A stretch of 7,115 nucleotides of DNA, taken from assembly GCA_945876665.1 (NCBI GenBank), contig CAMCPC010000062.1, positions 1-7,115 of the forward strand, given 5' to 3'. How positions within the stretch are numbered: position 1 is the stretch's first letter; every line of letters starts with the position of its first letter. This DNA is from an uncultured Oscillospiraceae bacterium. GTDB lineage: Bacteria > Bacillota > Clostridia > UBA1381. Shown piece by piece: positions 1-6,125 of this stretch. The position numbers and the translations under genes are program-made. The notes beneath the pieces were generated by a model. That model did no database searches and was not told where the DNA came from. It worked only from the letters and a program-made list of their open reading frames with translations.

Positions 1-274
1 CCCCAACGGCGCGAGCGGCGTTATATCGTTCGGTGTAAAGGGCGGACGCGAGGCGGCTACAAAGTTCCTTGATAATCTGAAGCTTGCCGCAATCGTAACC
101 CACGTTGCGGACGCGAGAACCTGCGCGCTGCATCCCGCAAGCACAACGCACCGTCAGATGACGGACGAACAGCTGCTTGAAGGCGGTATAAGCGCAGACC
201 TTGTAAGACTTAGTGTCGGCATTGAAAACGCATACGATATTATTGTAGATATTGATCAGGCGCTTGGAAAGTAA
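1..274 (+). CDS. metY: O-acetylhomoserine sulfhydrylase (MetY-type PLP enzyme), C-terminal part
   Basis: This is the 3' end of a gene that starts outside the window. The frame opens at base 2 and gives 90 residues before TAA at 272-274. The stretch from fragment residue 32 (VTHVADARTCALHPASTTH) to about 75 (LVRLSVGIE) is the signature C-terminus of the Cys/Met-metabolism PLP-dependent family. The ADART...HPASTTH...Q wording fits the O-acetylhomoserine/O-acetylserine sulfhydrylase branch better than cystathionine gamma-synthase. Arg69 in RLSVGIE corresponds to the residue that binds the substrate carboxylate in this family. These enzymes are cytoplasmic and make homocysteine (or methionine) from O-acetylhomoserine and sulfide (or methanethiol). 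The PLP lysine lies upstream and cannot be checked. Other members of the fold, such as methionine gamma-lyase, are less likely. It is the only plus-strand gene and converges on the PadR operon. Confidence 0.9.
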   Translation, partial: PNGASGVISFGVKGGREAATKFLDNLKLAAIVTHVADARTCALHPASTTHRQMTDEQLLEGGISADLVRLSVGIENAYDIIVDIDQALGK

Positions 275-278
275 TCAC

Positions 279-307
279 AAAAAACGGACTTCAAGGTCCG
301 TTTTTTT
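279..307. terminator. Bidirectional intrinsic terminator between convergent genes
   Basis: A 9-bp stem (281-289 with 296-304, core CGGAC/GTCCG) closes a 6-nt loop. It is followed by seven T on the plus strand (301-307) and, read on the minus strand, by six T (279-284). It lies 4 nt after the metY stop and 6 nt after the stop of the minus-strand DUF4097 gene, so one hairpin can end both converging transcripts. Confidence 0.88.
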
Positions 308-313
308 GATTGC

Positions 314-1168
314 TTACACAAATTTTATAAATATATCGCCAAGGTCTGTTCTTACATTAAGCGTATTTTTACCGCCTGTTCTGTTTTGTATGTTCTTATC
401 TCCAAGGTTTGTTTCGGCATTGATTGTGTAATCTGCTTCATTGCCAAGGATTGTACCCTCAACATCACCGCAATTGTTTTCAAGTGTTATATTGTTTCCT
501 GAAATCCTTTCGATATTAATATCGCCGTATGCACAGCTCGCTGAAATATTACCCGATACCTCCTCAATATCAATATCACCGCAGTCATTCGTAAGCTTTA
601 TGCTGTCAGATGCTACCTTTTCCATGTCTATATCTCCATAGTCCACATCACATTCAAGCTTTGAAAACTCGCTTTTTACTATTTCAACATCTCCGTTGTC
701 CGCTTTTGCGCTCATACTGCCCTTTAAATCAGCCATATAAATGTCGCCGTATTTTGCGTTCAGCGTTATATCCGCGCTAACTCCCTTTGGCACCTCCACC
801 GTTATGCCCTCGACTCTGTCTTTGAAATTGATATTAAAGCTTACATAATCATACCATTTAAGTCCAAGCGTATCTCCTGAAACACTCTTAAGCGACAGCG
901 TGTTGTTTTCCGCGCTGAAATCATATTTACGGATTTTGTCCTCTGCGTACGTTACCTTTATGCTGTCCGTATCAGCCGTGACTATGCGTATGTCATCAGT
1001 ATCTGCGGATATGTTTATTTTCGATATGCTTTCGGTTATGGTGTGCGTCTGTATCTGCGTGTTGTCCGAGGAGTACGTTCCGGCTAATGCGACAGCTATT
1101 CCTGCAATAATTGCTCCGAACAGTACAAGAAGTCCGGCAATGATAAATATTATTTTTTTCGTCTTCAT
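314..1168 (-). CDS. Membrane-anchored DUF4097 family beta-solenoid-like protein
   Basis: A 284-residue protein of the DUF4097 (YvlB-like, 'putative adhesin') type. No biochemical function is established for the family. Residues 1-5 are basic (MKTKK) and 6-30 form one hydrophobic segment with no clear lipobox, so it is an N-terminal anchor or uncleaved signal with the rest outside the membrane. From about residue 46 the chain is short alternating strands. A Gly-Asp ladder recurs at residues 141, 159, 178, 197, 215, 234, 256 and 277, a spacing of 18-22 residues that suggests one solenoid turn each. The start overlaps the DUF1700 stop (ATGA), with AAGGAG 10 nt upstream at 1179-1184. It is the last gene of the padR operon and ends at the bidirectional terminator. 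In Firmicutes this protein usually travels with DUF1700 and PadR, and an envelope-stress or surface role is an inference. Confidence 0.88.
   Translation of the reverse strand: MKTKKIIFIIAGLLVLFGAIIAGIAVALAGTYSSDNTQIQTHTITESISKINISADTDDIRIVTADTDSIKVTYAEDKIRKYDFSAENNTLSLKSVSGDTLGLKWYDYVSFNINFKDRVEGITVEVPKGVSADITLNAKYGDIYMADLKGSMSAKADNGDVEIVKSEFSKLECDVDYGDIDMEKVASDSIKLTNDCGDIDIEEVSGNISASCAYGDINIERISGNNITLENNCGDVEGTILGNEADYTINAETNLGDKNIQNRTGGKNTLNVRTDLGDIFIKFV
461..640 (-). repeat. Duplicated two-turn unit inside the DUF4097 protein
   Basis: Residues 177-199 and 214-236 align at an exact 37-residue offset. Both begin YGDI and both reach CGD 20 residues in, with conservative changes between (M/I, K/R, V/I, D/N). 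The residue just before each Gly-Asp runs Y140, N158, Y177, C196, Y214, C233, L255, L276, so Tyr and Cys alternate in the centre. Codons differ widely between the copies, so the duplication is old and held at protein level. Confidence 0.7.
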
Positions 1169-1764
1169 CTTACTCCGCTCCTTTTCTTAATGAATATATC
1201 CTTTATTTTTCTACCTATTAATATTGTAAGTCTTATAACCAATTTCGCACTCCACACTGACAGGAAGAACAAAAATACCGATACACCCACGCATACAAGC
1301 GCCGTACCGAATGAGAACATCGCCTCAACGGGCTTTACGCCTATCAGAAACGGCGAGGCAATAATCAATGCCACTCCCGACAGTGCCAGCGCGGCAAATA
1401 CCGCAAACAATGCCGCTACCACTGACCATATCGCCGCATACAATGAGAATACAACGGAAAATGCCGCGGTCAGCAGCGACAGCCATATCGGTGAACCGAT
1501 AATGAGTAATATGATAACAGGTATGCTCATGTTGTAGCTTTTAACGTTATCCTTTACGAATTTACGTATGGGTGTTTCGTTTATTATTTTTTCAGCGATG
1601 TCATCTATGCTGCCGAGCCTTGCGATAACCTCCTGTTCGTCATCACCGTCCTCAACCGCGTCATCAATTATCTCTGAGTAATAGTCAAGCGTTTTCTTTT
1701 TTTCCTCCTGCGGAAGTCCCGACAGTGCGTTTGTAAGCTTTTCTAAAAATTCATTTTTATTCAT
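1165..1764 (-). CDS. DUF1700 family membrane protein
   Basis: A 199-residue protein. Residues 1-62 form the typical soluble DUF1700 head: helical and acidic, with EFLEKLTNALSGLP at 5-18, a DYYSE motif near 27-31, and a conserved ending (EVIARLGSIDDIAEKI, 45-60). From about residue 79 to 180 the chain is almost wholly hydrophobic and probably makes three or four membrane helices. A basic tail follows (GRKIKDIFIKKRSGVR). The start is well set: AAGGAGGGG (1772-1780) lies 7 nt upstream of ATG. The first 8 nt overlap the end of padR, and its stop overlaps the DUF4097 start by 4 nt, so translation of all three is probably coupled. The molecular role is unknown. Its place between a PadR repressor and an anchored solenoid protein suggests a partner in sensing or modifying the cell envelope, which is an inference. 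Confidence 0.88.
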   Translation of the reverse strand: MNKNEFLEKLTNALSGLPQEEKKKTLDYYSEIIDDAVEDGDDEQEVIARLGSIDDIAEKIINETPIRKFVKDNVKSYNMSIPVIILLIIGSPIWLSLLTAAFSVVFSLYAAIWSVVAALFAVFAALALSGVALIIASPFLIGVKPVEAMFSFGTALVCVGVSVFLFFLSVWSAKLVIRLTILIGRKIKDIFIKKRSGVR

Positions 1765-2074
1765 CGTTAAACCCCTCCTTTATAAAATCGTAAGCCTTCA
1801 TTACGTCCTTCCATTCCTCCAGAAACTCCAATATTCTCTCTTTACCCTCGTCCGTTATATGATAGTATTTCCTCAAACGGCTGTTATGCTCAACGGTGTA
1901 CACCGTGATAAGACCTGAGCTTTCCAGACGCTTTAAAATAGGATAGAGCGTGGATTCAGAAATTGATACATAAGGTGAAATGTCTTTTATGATTTTGTAT
2001 CCGTAGGAATCTTCTTTTTTTATTGCTGTTAATACGCAAACCTCCAAAAGTCCGCGTTTCAGCTGAACATCCAT
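1757..2074 (-). CDS. PadR family transcriptional repressor
   Basis: A 105-residue winged-helix regulator, the usual length of the short (subfamily 2-like) PadR proteins. The order is an N-terminal helix (LKRGLLEVCVLTAI, 5-18), the YGYKII motif near 24-29, a recognition helix region with STLYPILKRLESSGLI (about 40-55), a wing ending KYYHITDEGK (69-78), and a C-terminal helix (79-97) that in this family makes the dimer. ATG at 2074 has AAAGGGGG (2083-2090) 8 nt upstream. It is the first gene of a three-gene operon, overlapping DUF1700 by 8 nt. Known PadR proteins repress their own operon and let go on binding small molecules or stress ligands. The inverted repeat in its promoter fits that mode. 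The ligand cannot be read from the sequence. Confidence 0.93.
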   Translation of the reverse strand: MDVQLKRGLLEVCVLTAIKKEDSYGYKIIKDISPYVSISESTLYPILKRLESSGLITVYTVEHNSRLRKYYHITDEGKERILEFLEEWKDVMKAYDFIKEGFNDE

Positions 2075-2098
2075 ATTAAATGCCCCCTTTCACATAAT

Positions 2099-2127
2099 AC
2101 TATACTACGCATAGTATAATTTGTCAA
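2099..2127 (-). promoter_or_regulatory. Sigma-A-type promoter of the padR operon
   Basis: On the minus strand a perfect -35 TTGACA (2122-2127) is followed by exactly 17 bp and then -10 TATAGT (2099-2104). Transcription would start near 2092, leaving a leader of about 18 nt with the ribosome binding site at 2083-2090. Confidence 0.8.
2101..2118. promoter_or_regulatory. Probable PadR operator (18-bp inverted repeat)
   Basis: TATACTA-CGCA-TAGTATA is a perfect inverted repeat with 7-bp arms and a 4-bp centre. It fills most of the spacer and enters the -10 box of the padR promoter, so a bound dimer would block RNA polymerase. The symmetry is seen directly. The link to this PadR is inferred from position and from the family habit of autoregulation. 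Confidence 0.72.
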
Positions 2128-2132
2128 GAGGT

Positions 2133-2153
2133 ATTTTAAAATTAATTTAAAAT
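2133..2153. repeat. AT-rich inverted repeat upstream of the padR -35 box
   Basis: ATTTTAAA and TTTAAAAT flank a 5-nt centre. The block has only A and T and lies 6-26 bp beyond the -35 box, where an UP element would contact the RNA polymerase alpha subunit. It could also be chance symmetry in AT-rich spacer DNA. Confidence 0.4.
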
Positions 2154-2178
2154 ATTTATGAGCCGATAATTTTCCAAT

Positions 2179-2203
2179 AAAAAAATGCCGCGTCGGCGGC
2201 ATT
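2179..2203 (-). terminator. Intrinsic terminator of the ZIP transporter gene
   Basis: An 8-bp stem (2184-2191 with 2196-2203, AATGCCGC/GCGGCATT) closes a 4-nt loop and, on the minus strand, runs into seven T (2179-2185). It begins 6 nt after the transporter stop codon and separates that gene from the padR promoter. Confidence 0.88.
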
Positions 2204-2209
2204 AAAAAT

Positions 2210-2965
2210 TTATATCATTATATCCATGAACAGCATCACGCAAAATCCAATAAGCAATGAATAGGTCGCACCTTTTTCGTAGCCGTGCGAATGGGTTTCG
2301 GGAATCATTTCATCACTGATTACATACAGCATTGTACCTCCCGCAAAGGCAAGCGCAAACGGAAGAATTACAGTCGAAACAGATATTGCAAAATATCCCA
2401 CCAGGGTTCCCACAACCTCCACAAGGCCTGTTGAAAGCGCAATCAGAAAGGTTCGTTTTTTGCTTATGCCGGCGGCAAGCATGGGCGCTATAATAACCAT
2501 TCCCTCCGGAATATTCTGCAGGGCTATACCGCCCGCAACAGTAAATGCGTCGCCGATATTTCCTGTGCCAAAGCTGACACCTGCCGCAATTCCCTCCGGC
2601 AGGTTATGTATTGCAATCGCCATAACAAAAAGCAGTATTTTATTCAGATGCTCCGTATTGCCGCCATGCTTTTCCTTATCAATGCCCGCAAGATGATGAA
2701 GATGCGGCACAATTTTGTCTATGAAACTTAAAAAGACTGCTCCTGCCATAATTCCGGCAATTACAACAAGGATATTCAATTTTGTGCCGTATTCCGTGGC
2801 AGGAATTATAAGTCCGAGAATAGCTGCCGCGAGCATTACGCCCGCCGCAAAACCAAGAATTATATCATTGAATTTATGCGGAATTTTTTTCAGCAAAAAA
2901 CCGATTAAAGCGCCGGCTATGGTCGAGCCGCCCACTCCCAGCGCGGTTAGCAGAACGATTTTCAT
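2210..2965 (-). CDS. ZIP family divalent metal transporter
   Basis: A 251-residue inner-membrane protein with about eight hydrophobic segments, the normal length for bacterial ZIPs. The two signature metal-site helices are clear: HNLPEG at residues 120-125 (TM4) and QNIPEG at 150-155 (TM5), with Glu183 in the next helix (GLVEVVGTLVG). A QNxPEG second motif points to the GufA/BbZIP-like branch, while ZupT-type proteins carry His in both motifs. A His-bearing loop (PHLHHLAGIDKEKHGG, 87-102) lies between TM3 and TM4, and a second His cluster (ETHSHG, 223-228) lies near the C-terminus. ZIPs bring Zn2+, and often Mn2+ or Fe2+, into the cytoplasm; the metal here cannot be told. ATG at 2965 has AAGGGGG (2974-2980) 8 nt upstream. 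It has its own promoter and terminator, so it is probably transcribed alone. Confidence 0.94.
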   Translation of the reverse strand: MKIVLLTALGVGGSTIAGALIGFLLKKIPHKFNDIILGFAAGVMLAAAILGLIIPATEYGTKLNILVVIAGIMAGAVFLSFIDKIVPHLHHLAGIDKEKHGGNTEHLNKILLFVMAIAIHNLPEGIAAGVSFGTGNIGDAFTVAGGIALQNIPEGMVIIAPMLAAGISKKRTFLIALSTGLVEVVGTLVGYFAISVSTVILPFALAFAGGTMLYVISDEMIPETHSHGYEKGATYSLLIGFCVMLFMDIMI

Positions 2966-2985
2966 AAATTATACCCCCTTTAAAT

Positions 2986-3002
2986 CATTATTAACATTAT
3001 TA
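2986..3002. repeat. Tandem 8-bp direct repeat at the ZIP gene start site
   Basis: CATTATTA occurs twice (2986-2993 and 2995-3002), one base apart. The pair covers part of the -10 box and the likely start point of the ZIP transcript. It is a possible operator half-site pair. The region is very AT-rich, so chance is not excluded, and it does not match a Zur or MntR palindrome that I know. Confidence 0.35.
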
Positions 3003-3027
3003 TACAATATTAAGCTACTTATTGCAA
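2999..3027 (-). promoter_or_regulatory. Promoter of the ZIP transporter gene
   Basis: On the minus strand TTGCAA (3022-3027, 4 of 6 matches to consensus) is followed by exactly 17 bp and a perfect TATAAT (2999-3004). The start would fall near 2992, giving a leader of about 27 nt. The -35 box lies one base beyond the T-tract of the HIT-gene terminator. Confidence 0.72.
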
Positions 3028-3028
3028 G

Positions 3029-3056
3029 AAAAAAAAGACGGCTTACGCCGTCTTTT
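3029..3056 (-). terminator. Intrinsic terminator of the alaS-HIT transcript
   Basis: GACGGC (3037-3042) pairs with GCCGTC (3047-3052) around a 4-nt loop. Flanking A/T pairs lengthen the stem to 10 bp, and eight T follow on the minus strand (3029-3036). It starts 3 nt after the HIT stop codon. Confidence 0.9.
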
Positions 3057-3059
3057 AAA

Positions 3060-3395
3060 TTAAAGGTCTGTAAATTTCTTGCCGCCCATAAGGTGGAAAT
3101 GCAGATGAGGAACGGTCTGACCGCCGTCCTCGCCGCAGTTATTGACAACTCTGTAGCCGTTTTGGGCAAATCCCAATTCTGCCGCAATCTGCGGTATCTT
3201 TTCCCATATAGCCGCAACGTACTGTACATTTTCAGCAGTTATTTCATTTGCGCTCGCAATATGGCACTTCGGCACAATCACAATATGCTCCGGCGCCTGT
3301 GGATTTATATCGCGGAATGCAAGCATCATGTCGTCCTCGTAAACCTTTGTTGACGGGATTTCACCGTTAATTATCTTACAAAATAAGCAATCCAT
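3060..3395 (-). CDS. HIT (histidine triad) family nucleotide hydrolase, Hint type
   Basis: A 111-residue cytoplasmic protein of the HIT superfamily. The triad motif HLHFHLMGG is at 97-105, with His99 as the expected nucleophile. An N-terminal CLFC (Cys3, Cys6) with His45 (PKCHIAS) matches the zinc-binding form common in Gram-positive Hint proteins. Family members act on AMP-N and mixed-anhydride substrates such as phosphoramidates and aminoacyl-adenylates. The start chosen is ATG at 3395, because AAGGAG (3404-3409) lies 8 nt upstream. An in-frame GTG at 3404 overlaps that site and is unlikely. The ribosome binding site also overlaps the alaS stop codon and only 12 nt separate the genes, so the two are on one transcript and probably coupled in translation. 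Its partner gene suggests removal of aminoacyl-AMP made by AlaS, which is an inference. Confidence 0.94.
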   Translation of the reverse strand: MDCLFCKIINGEIPSTKVYEDDMMLAFRDINPQAPEHIVIVPKCHIASANEITAENVQYVAAIWEKIPQIAAELGFAQNGYRVVNNCGEDGGQTVPHLHFHLMGGKKFTDL

Positions 3396-3403
3396 TTTAA
3401 ACA

Positions 3404-3409
3404 CTCCTT
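3404..3409 (-). promoter_or_regulatory. Ribosome binding site of the HIT gene, overlapping the alaS stop
   Basis: The minus strand reads TAAGGAG, where TAA (3408-3410) is the alaS stop and AAGGAG (3404-3409) is the Shine-Dalgarno site. The site sets the HIT start at the ATG of 3395 and implies that ribosomes ending alaS help to load the HIT gene. Confidence 0.8.
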
Positions 3410-6050
3410 ACTTATTTGTCTGCGCTGCTACTATCTCGTCAACCTTTGCCAGCGCGTCGTCAATCTTGCTTGCATCGCTGCCGCCGCCCTGCGCCATATC
3501 CGGCTTACCGCCGCCGCGTCCGCCTGCGATTGCTGTAATGTCCTTTATAATCTGACCGCAGTGAATACCCATCTTGACAGCGTCCTTTGAAGCCATAGCT
3601 ACAAAGGTAATCTTTCCGTCCGTCAGCGCACCCATAACGGCAACACTGTTAGGAACCTCCGCCTTAATCTTATCTGCCATAGCCTTCATTTCGTCCGCGC
3701 CCATGCCGTCAACCTGCGCGGTAAATAGCTGAATATCGCCGATATGCTTTCTGCCCGCCATAATATTGTTTGCCTTTGCGGCAGCCATCTTCTGCTTGAA
3801 ATCGTCAATCTGCTTTTCAAGCTCACGGCTCTGTGTCATAACGCTTTCGGCTCTCTTGTCTATCTCATGAATCTGATTTGTCTTAAGTGCGGCGGCTGTG
3901 TTTGCGATAAGCGCGTCATTATTCTTTATATATTCAAGCACGCCCTTACCTGTAACAGCCTCGATACGTCTTACACCCGCTGCAACACCGCCCTCTGAAA
4001 CAATCTTGAACAAGCCGCACTGCGCCGAGTTTGTAAGATGAGTACCGCCGCAGAATTCAACGCTGTAATCACCCACTGAAACCACTCTTACAATGTCGCC
4101 GTACTTTTCGCCGAACAATGCGATTGCGCCTAATTTCTTAGCCTCGTCAATCGGCAGCTCCTGAACATTAACATCAATGCTTTCAAGAATTTTCTGATTT
4201 ACAATCTCCTCTGTCTGCTTTATCTGCTCCGAAGTCATAGCCTCGAAATGCGAGAAGTCAAAACGAAGTCTGTCCGCTGTAACAAGAGAACCTGCCTGTG
4301 CAACGTGCGAGCCAAGTACGTCTCTGAGTGCTTTGTCAAGAATATGCGTAGCGGTATGGTTACGGCAGACTGACATTCTGTTTGATTTGTCAACAGACAT
4401 TGTTACAGTATCGCCCAATTTTATAGGAGCAAGCTGAACATTTACTTCATGCAAATAATAGCCGTCATCTGTTTTTGTTGTATTCACTACTGTTGCTATC
4501 TTGCCGTTTACGGCAATTGTACCAATGTCGCCGACCTGACCGCCCATTTCTGCATAGAAAGGAGTCTTGTCTGTTACGATAAATCCGCTCTGATTTTCAA
4601 TAATTTCATCACAAACGCCCTCGTCTTCAACAACTATTCCCACAACCTTTGCTTCTGTTTCAAGCGTGTCATAGCCTACGAATACTGTCGGCTCGGCATT
4701 TTCAAATTCATATGTTTCGTCAGCATCCCAGCTTGAGCCGTCTGCTCTTGCATTTCTTGCAGCTTCCTTCTGCTCCTGCATTGCCGCATTGAAGCCGTCA
4801 ACGTCAACCTCAAGTCCCTGCTCCTGTGCCATTTCAATCGTTAAATCAAGCGGGAAGCCGTAGGTATCATGAAGCTTGAACGCTTCCTCGCCCGTAAGGC
4901 TCTTTGCGCCGTTCTTCTTTGCCTCCTCGATATAGCCGTTAAGCACCACAATACCGTTGTCGATTGTAGCGTCAAAGCGTTCTTCTTCCTTCTTGATAAT
5001 CTTCTTGATATATTCTCTCTTTTCCTCAAGCTCCGGATAAGCGTCCTTTGAACAGTCAATAACTGTGTCCGCAACCTCAAAAAGGAACTGTCTGTCAATA
5101 TTAAGAAGCTTACCGTGTCTTGCAGCACGTCTTAAAAGACGGCGCAGAACATAGCCTCTGCCCTCGTTTGACGGAATAACGCCGTCCGAAACCATCATAA
5201 CAGTGCTTCTGATATGGTCGGTGATAACTCGGAGTGAAACGTCCTTCTTTTCGTCCTTTTTGTATTCAATGCCTGCAATAGAGCAGATATGCTTCATAAC
5301 GTCCTGAACGGTGTCTACCTCAAAAAGATTGTCCACGCCCTGCATAACAACTGCAAGTCTTTCAAGACCCATACCCGTATCAATGTTCGGGTTTGGAAGC
5401 GGATTATAGTTGCCGTCCTCGTCCTTGTCAAACTGTGTGAACACAAGGTTCCAGACCTCCATAAAACGGTCGCAGTCACAGCCTACGCCGCAGGTCGGAC
5501 TGCCGCAGCCGTATTCCTCGCCACGGTCAAAATATATTTCTGAGCAAGGACCGCACGGACCTGTGCCATGCTCCCAGAAGTTATCGTCCTTGCCAAGCTT
5601 TACAATATGTGACGGATCAATGCCGACTTCGTTTATCCATATGTCCTTTGCCTCGTCGTCGTTCTCATATACTGAAATCCAAAGGCGCTCGGCAGGTATT
5701 TCCATAACTTTTGTAAAGAATTCCCATGCCCATGCCGTTGCTTCATGCTTGAAGTAATCTCCGAAAGAGAAGTTACCGAGCATTTCAAAGAAAGTACCAT
5801 GACGCGCAGTTTTTCCCACATTTTCAATATCGCCTGTTCTGATACACTTCTGACAGGTTGTAACACGTCTTCTCGGCGCGGTTTCAGGATTCTGGAACCA
5901 CATTTTCATAGGAGCCATACCTGAGTTTATAAGAAGCAGGCTCGCGTCATTCTTCGGAATAAGCGGGAAGCTGCCAAGTCTTAAACAGTTCTTTGATTCA
6001 AAAAAGCTCAGAAACTTTTCACGAATTTCATTTACGCCCATTGGTTTCAT
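3408..6050 (-). CDS. alaS: Alanyl-tRNA synthetase
   Basis: Full length at 880 residues (family about 870-880). It charges tRNA-Ala with alanine and removes mischarged Ser or Gly. The class II catalytic core shows GNFSFGDYFK (92-101), GPCGPCSE (164-171) and the motif 3 region IDTGMGLERL (223-232). The tRNA-recognition region follows (to about 460). The editing domain carries the zinc ligands HTATH (565-569) and CGGTH (Cys667, His671). Then come a charged coiled-coil linker (about 728-770) and a DHHA1/C-Ala domain with the glycine-rich GGRGGGKPDMAQGGG (843-857). A cysteine cluster (Cys182, 187, 191, 193) sits in an insertion of the catalytic domain. ATG at 6050 has AGGAG (6063-6067) 12 nt upstream, a long but workable spacing; ATG at codon 4 would be further still. 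All key residues are present. The upstream gap is too short for a T-box leader. Confidence 0.98.
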   Translation of the reverse strand: MKPMGVNEIREKFLSFFESKNCLRLGSFPLIPKNDASLLLINSGMAPMKMWFQNPETAPRRRVTTCQKCIRTGDIENVGKTARHGTFFEMLGNFSFGDYFKHEATAWAWEFFTKVMEIPAERLWISVYENDDEAKDIWINEVGIDPSHIVKLGKDDNFWEHGTGPCGPCSEIYFDRGEEYGCGSPTCGVGCDCDRFMEVWNLVFTQFDKDEDGNYNPLPNPNIDTGMGLERLAVVMQGVDNLFEVDTVQDVMKHICSIAGIEYKKDEKKDVSLRVITDHIRSTVMMVSDGVIPSNEGRGYVLRRLLRRAARHGKLLNIDRQFLFEVADTVIDCSKDAYPELEEKREYIKKIIKKEEERFDATIDNGIVVLNGYIEEAKKNGAKSLTGEEAFKLHDTYGFPLDLTIEMAQEQGLEVDVDGFNAAMQEQKEAARNARADGSSWDADETYEFENAEPTVFVGYDTLETEAKVVGIVVEDEGVCDEIIENQSGFIVTDKTPFYAEMGGQVGDIGTIAVNGKIATVVNTTKTDDGYYLHEVNVQLAPIKLGDTVTMSVDKSNRMSVCRNHTATHILDKALRDVLGSHVAQAGSLVTADRLRFDFSHFEAMTSEQIKQTEEIVNQKILESIDVNVQELPIDEAKKLGAIALFGEKYGDIVRVVSVGDYSVEFCGGTHLTNSAQCGLFKIVSEGGVAAGVRRIEAVTGKGVLEYIKNNDALIANTAAALKTNQIHEIDKRAESVMTQSRELEKQIDDFKQKMAAAKANNIMAGRKHIGDIQLFTAQVDGMGADEMKAMADKIKAEVPNSVAVMGALTDGKITFVAMASKDAVKMGIHCGQIIKDITAIAGGRGGGKPDMAQGGGSDASKIDDALAKVDEIVAAQTNK

Positions 6051-6096
6051 AATTAATCTATTCTCCTTTGTTTTACAAACTAATTCTTATCTTATT

Positions 6097-6125
6097 ATTA
6101 TATTAAAAATCCCCTGTAATGTCAA
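6097..6125 (-). promoter_or_regulatory. Perfect-consensus promoter of alaS
   Basis: The minus strand reads TTGACA (6120-6125), exactly 17 bp, then TATAAT (6097-6102): all 12 consensus positions match. The start would lie near 6090, giving a leader of about 40 nt with no room for a T-box. The -35 box lies wholly in the loop of the upstream terminator hairpin. Confidence 0.85.

Noticed and set aside
2113..2118. TATACT as an alternative -10 box for padR
   Set aside because: It lies only 3 bp from the TTGACA box. It is better explained as one arm of the inverted repeat.
2715..3353. A 212-codon plus-strand open frame across the ZIP and HIT genes
   Set aside because: It lies antisense to two clear conserved genes and runs over their intergenic terminator and promoter. 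Its product has no recognisable domain. It is a shadow of codon bias on the other strand.
3396..3404. GTG start at 3404 giving three extra residues to the HIT protein
   Set aside because: The GTG overlaps the Shine-Dalgarno sequence. ATG at 3395 has proper 8-nt spacing and gives the normal family N-terminus MDCLFC.
4841..5866. Several open frames of 60-115 codons inside alaS on both strands
   Set aside because: They overlap conserved AlaS sequence in other frames, lack credible ribosome binding sites and have no family resemblance.
6067..6079. Small hairpin before the alaS ribosome binding site
   Set aside because: Only 5 bp, mostly A-U, with a 3-nt loop. It is too weak to call a riboswitch or attenuator.
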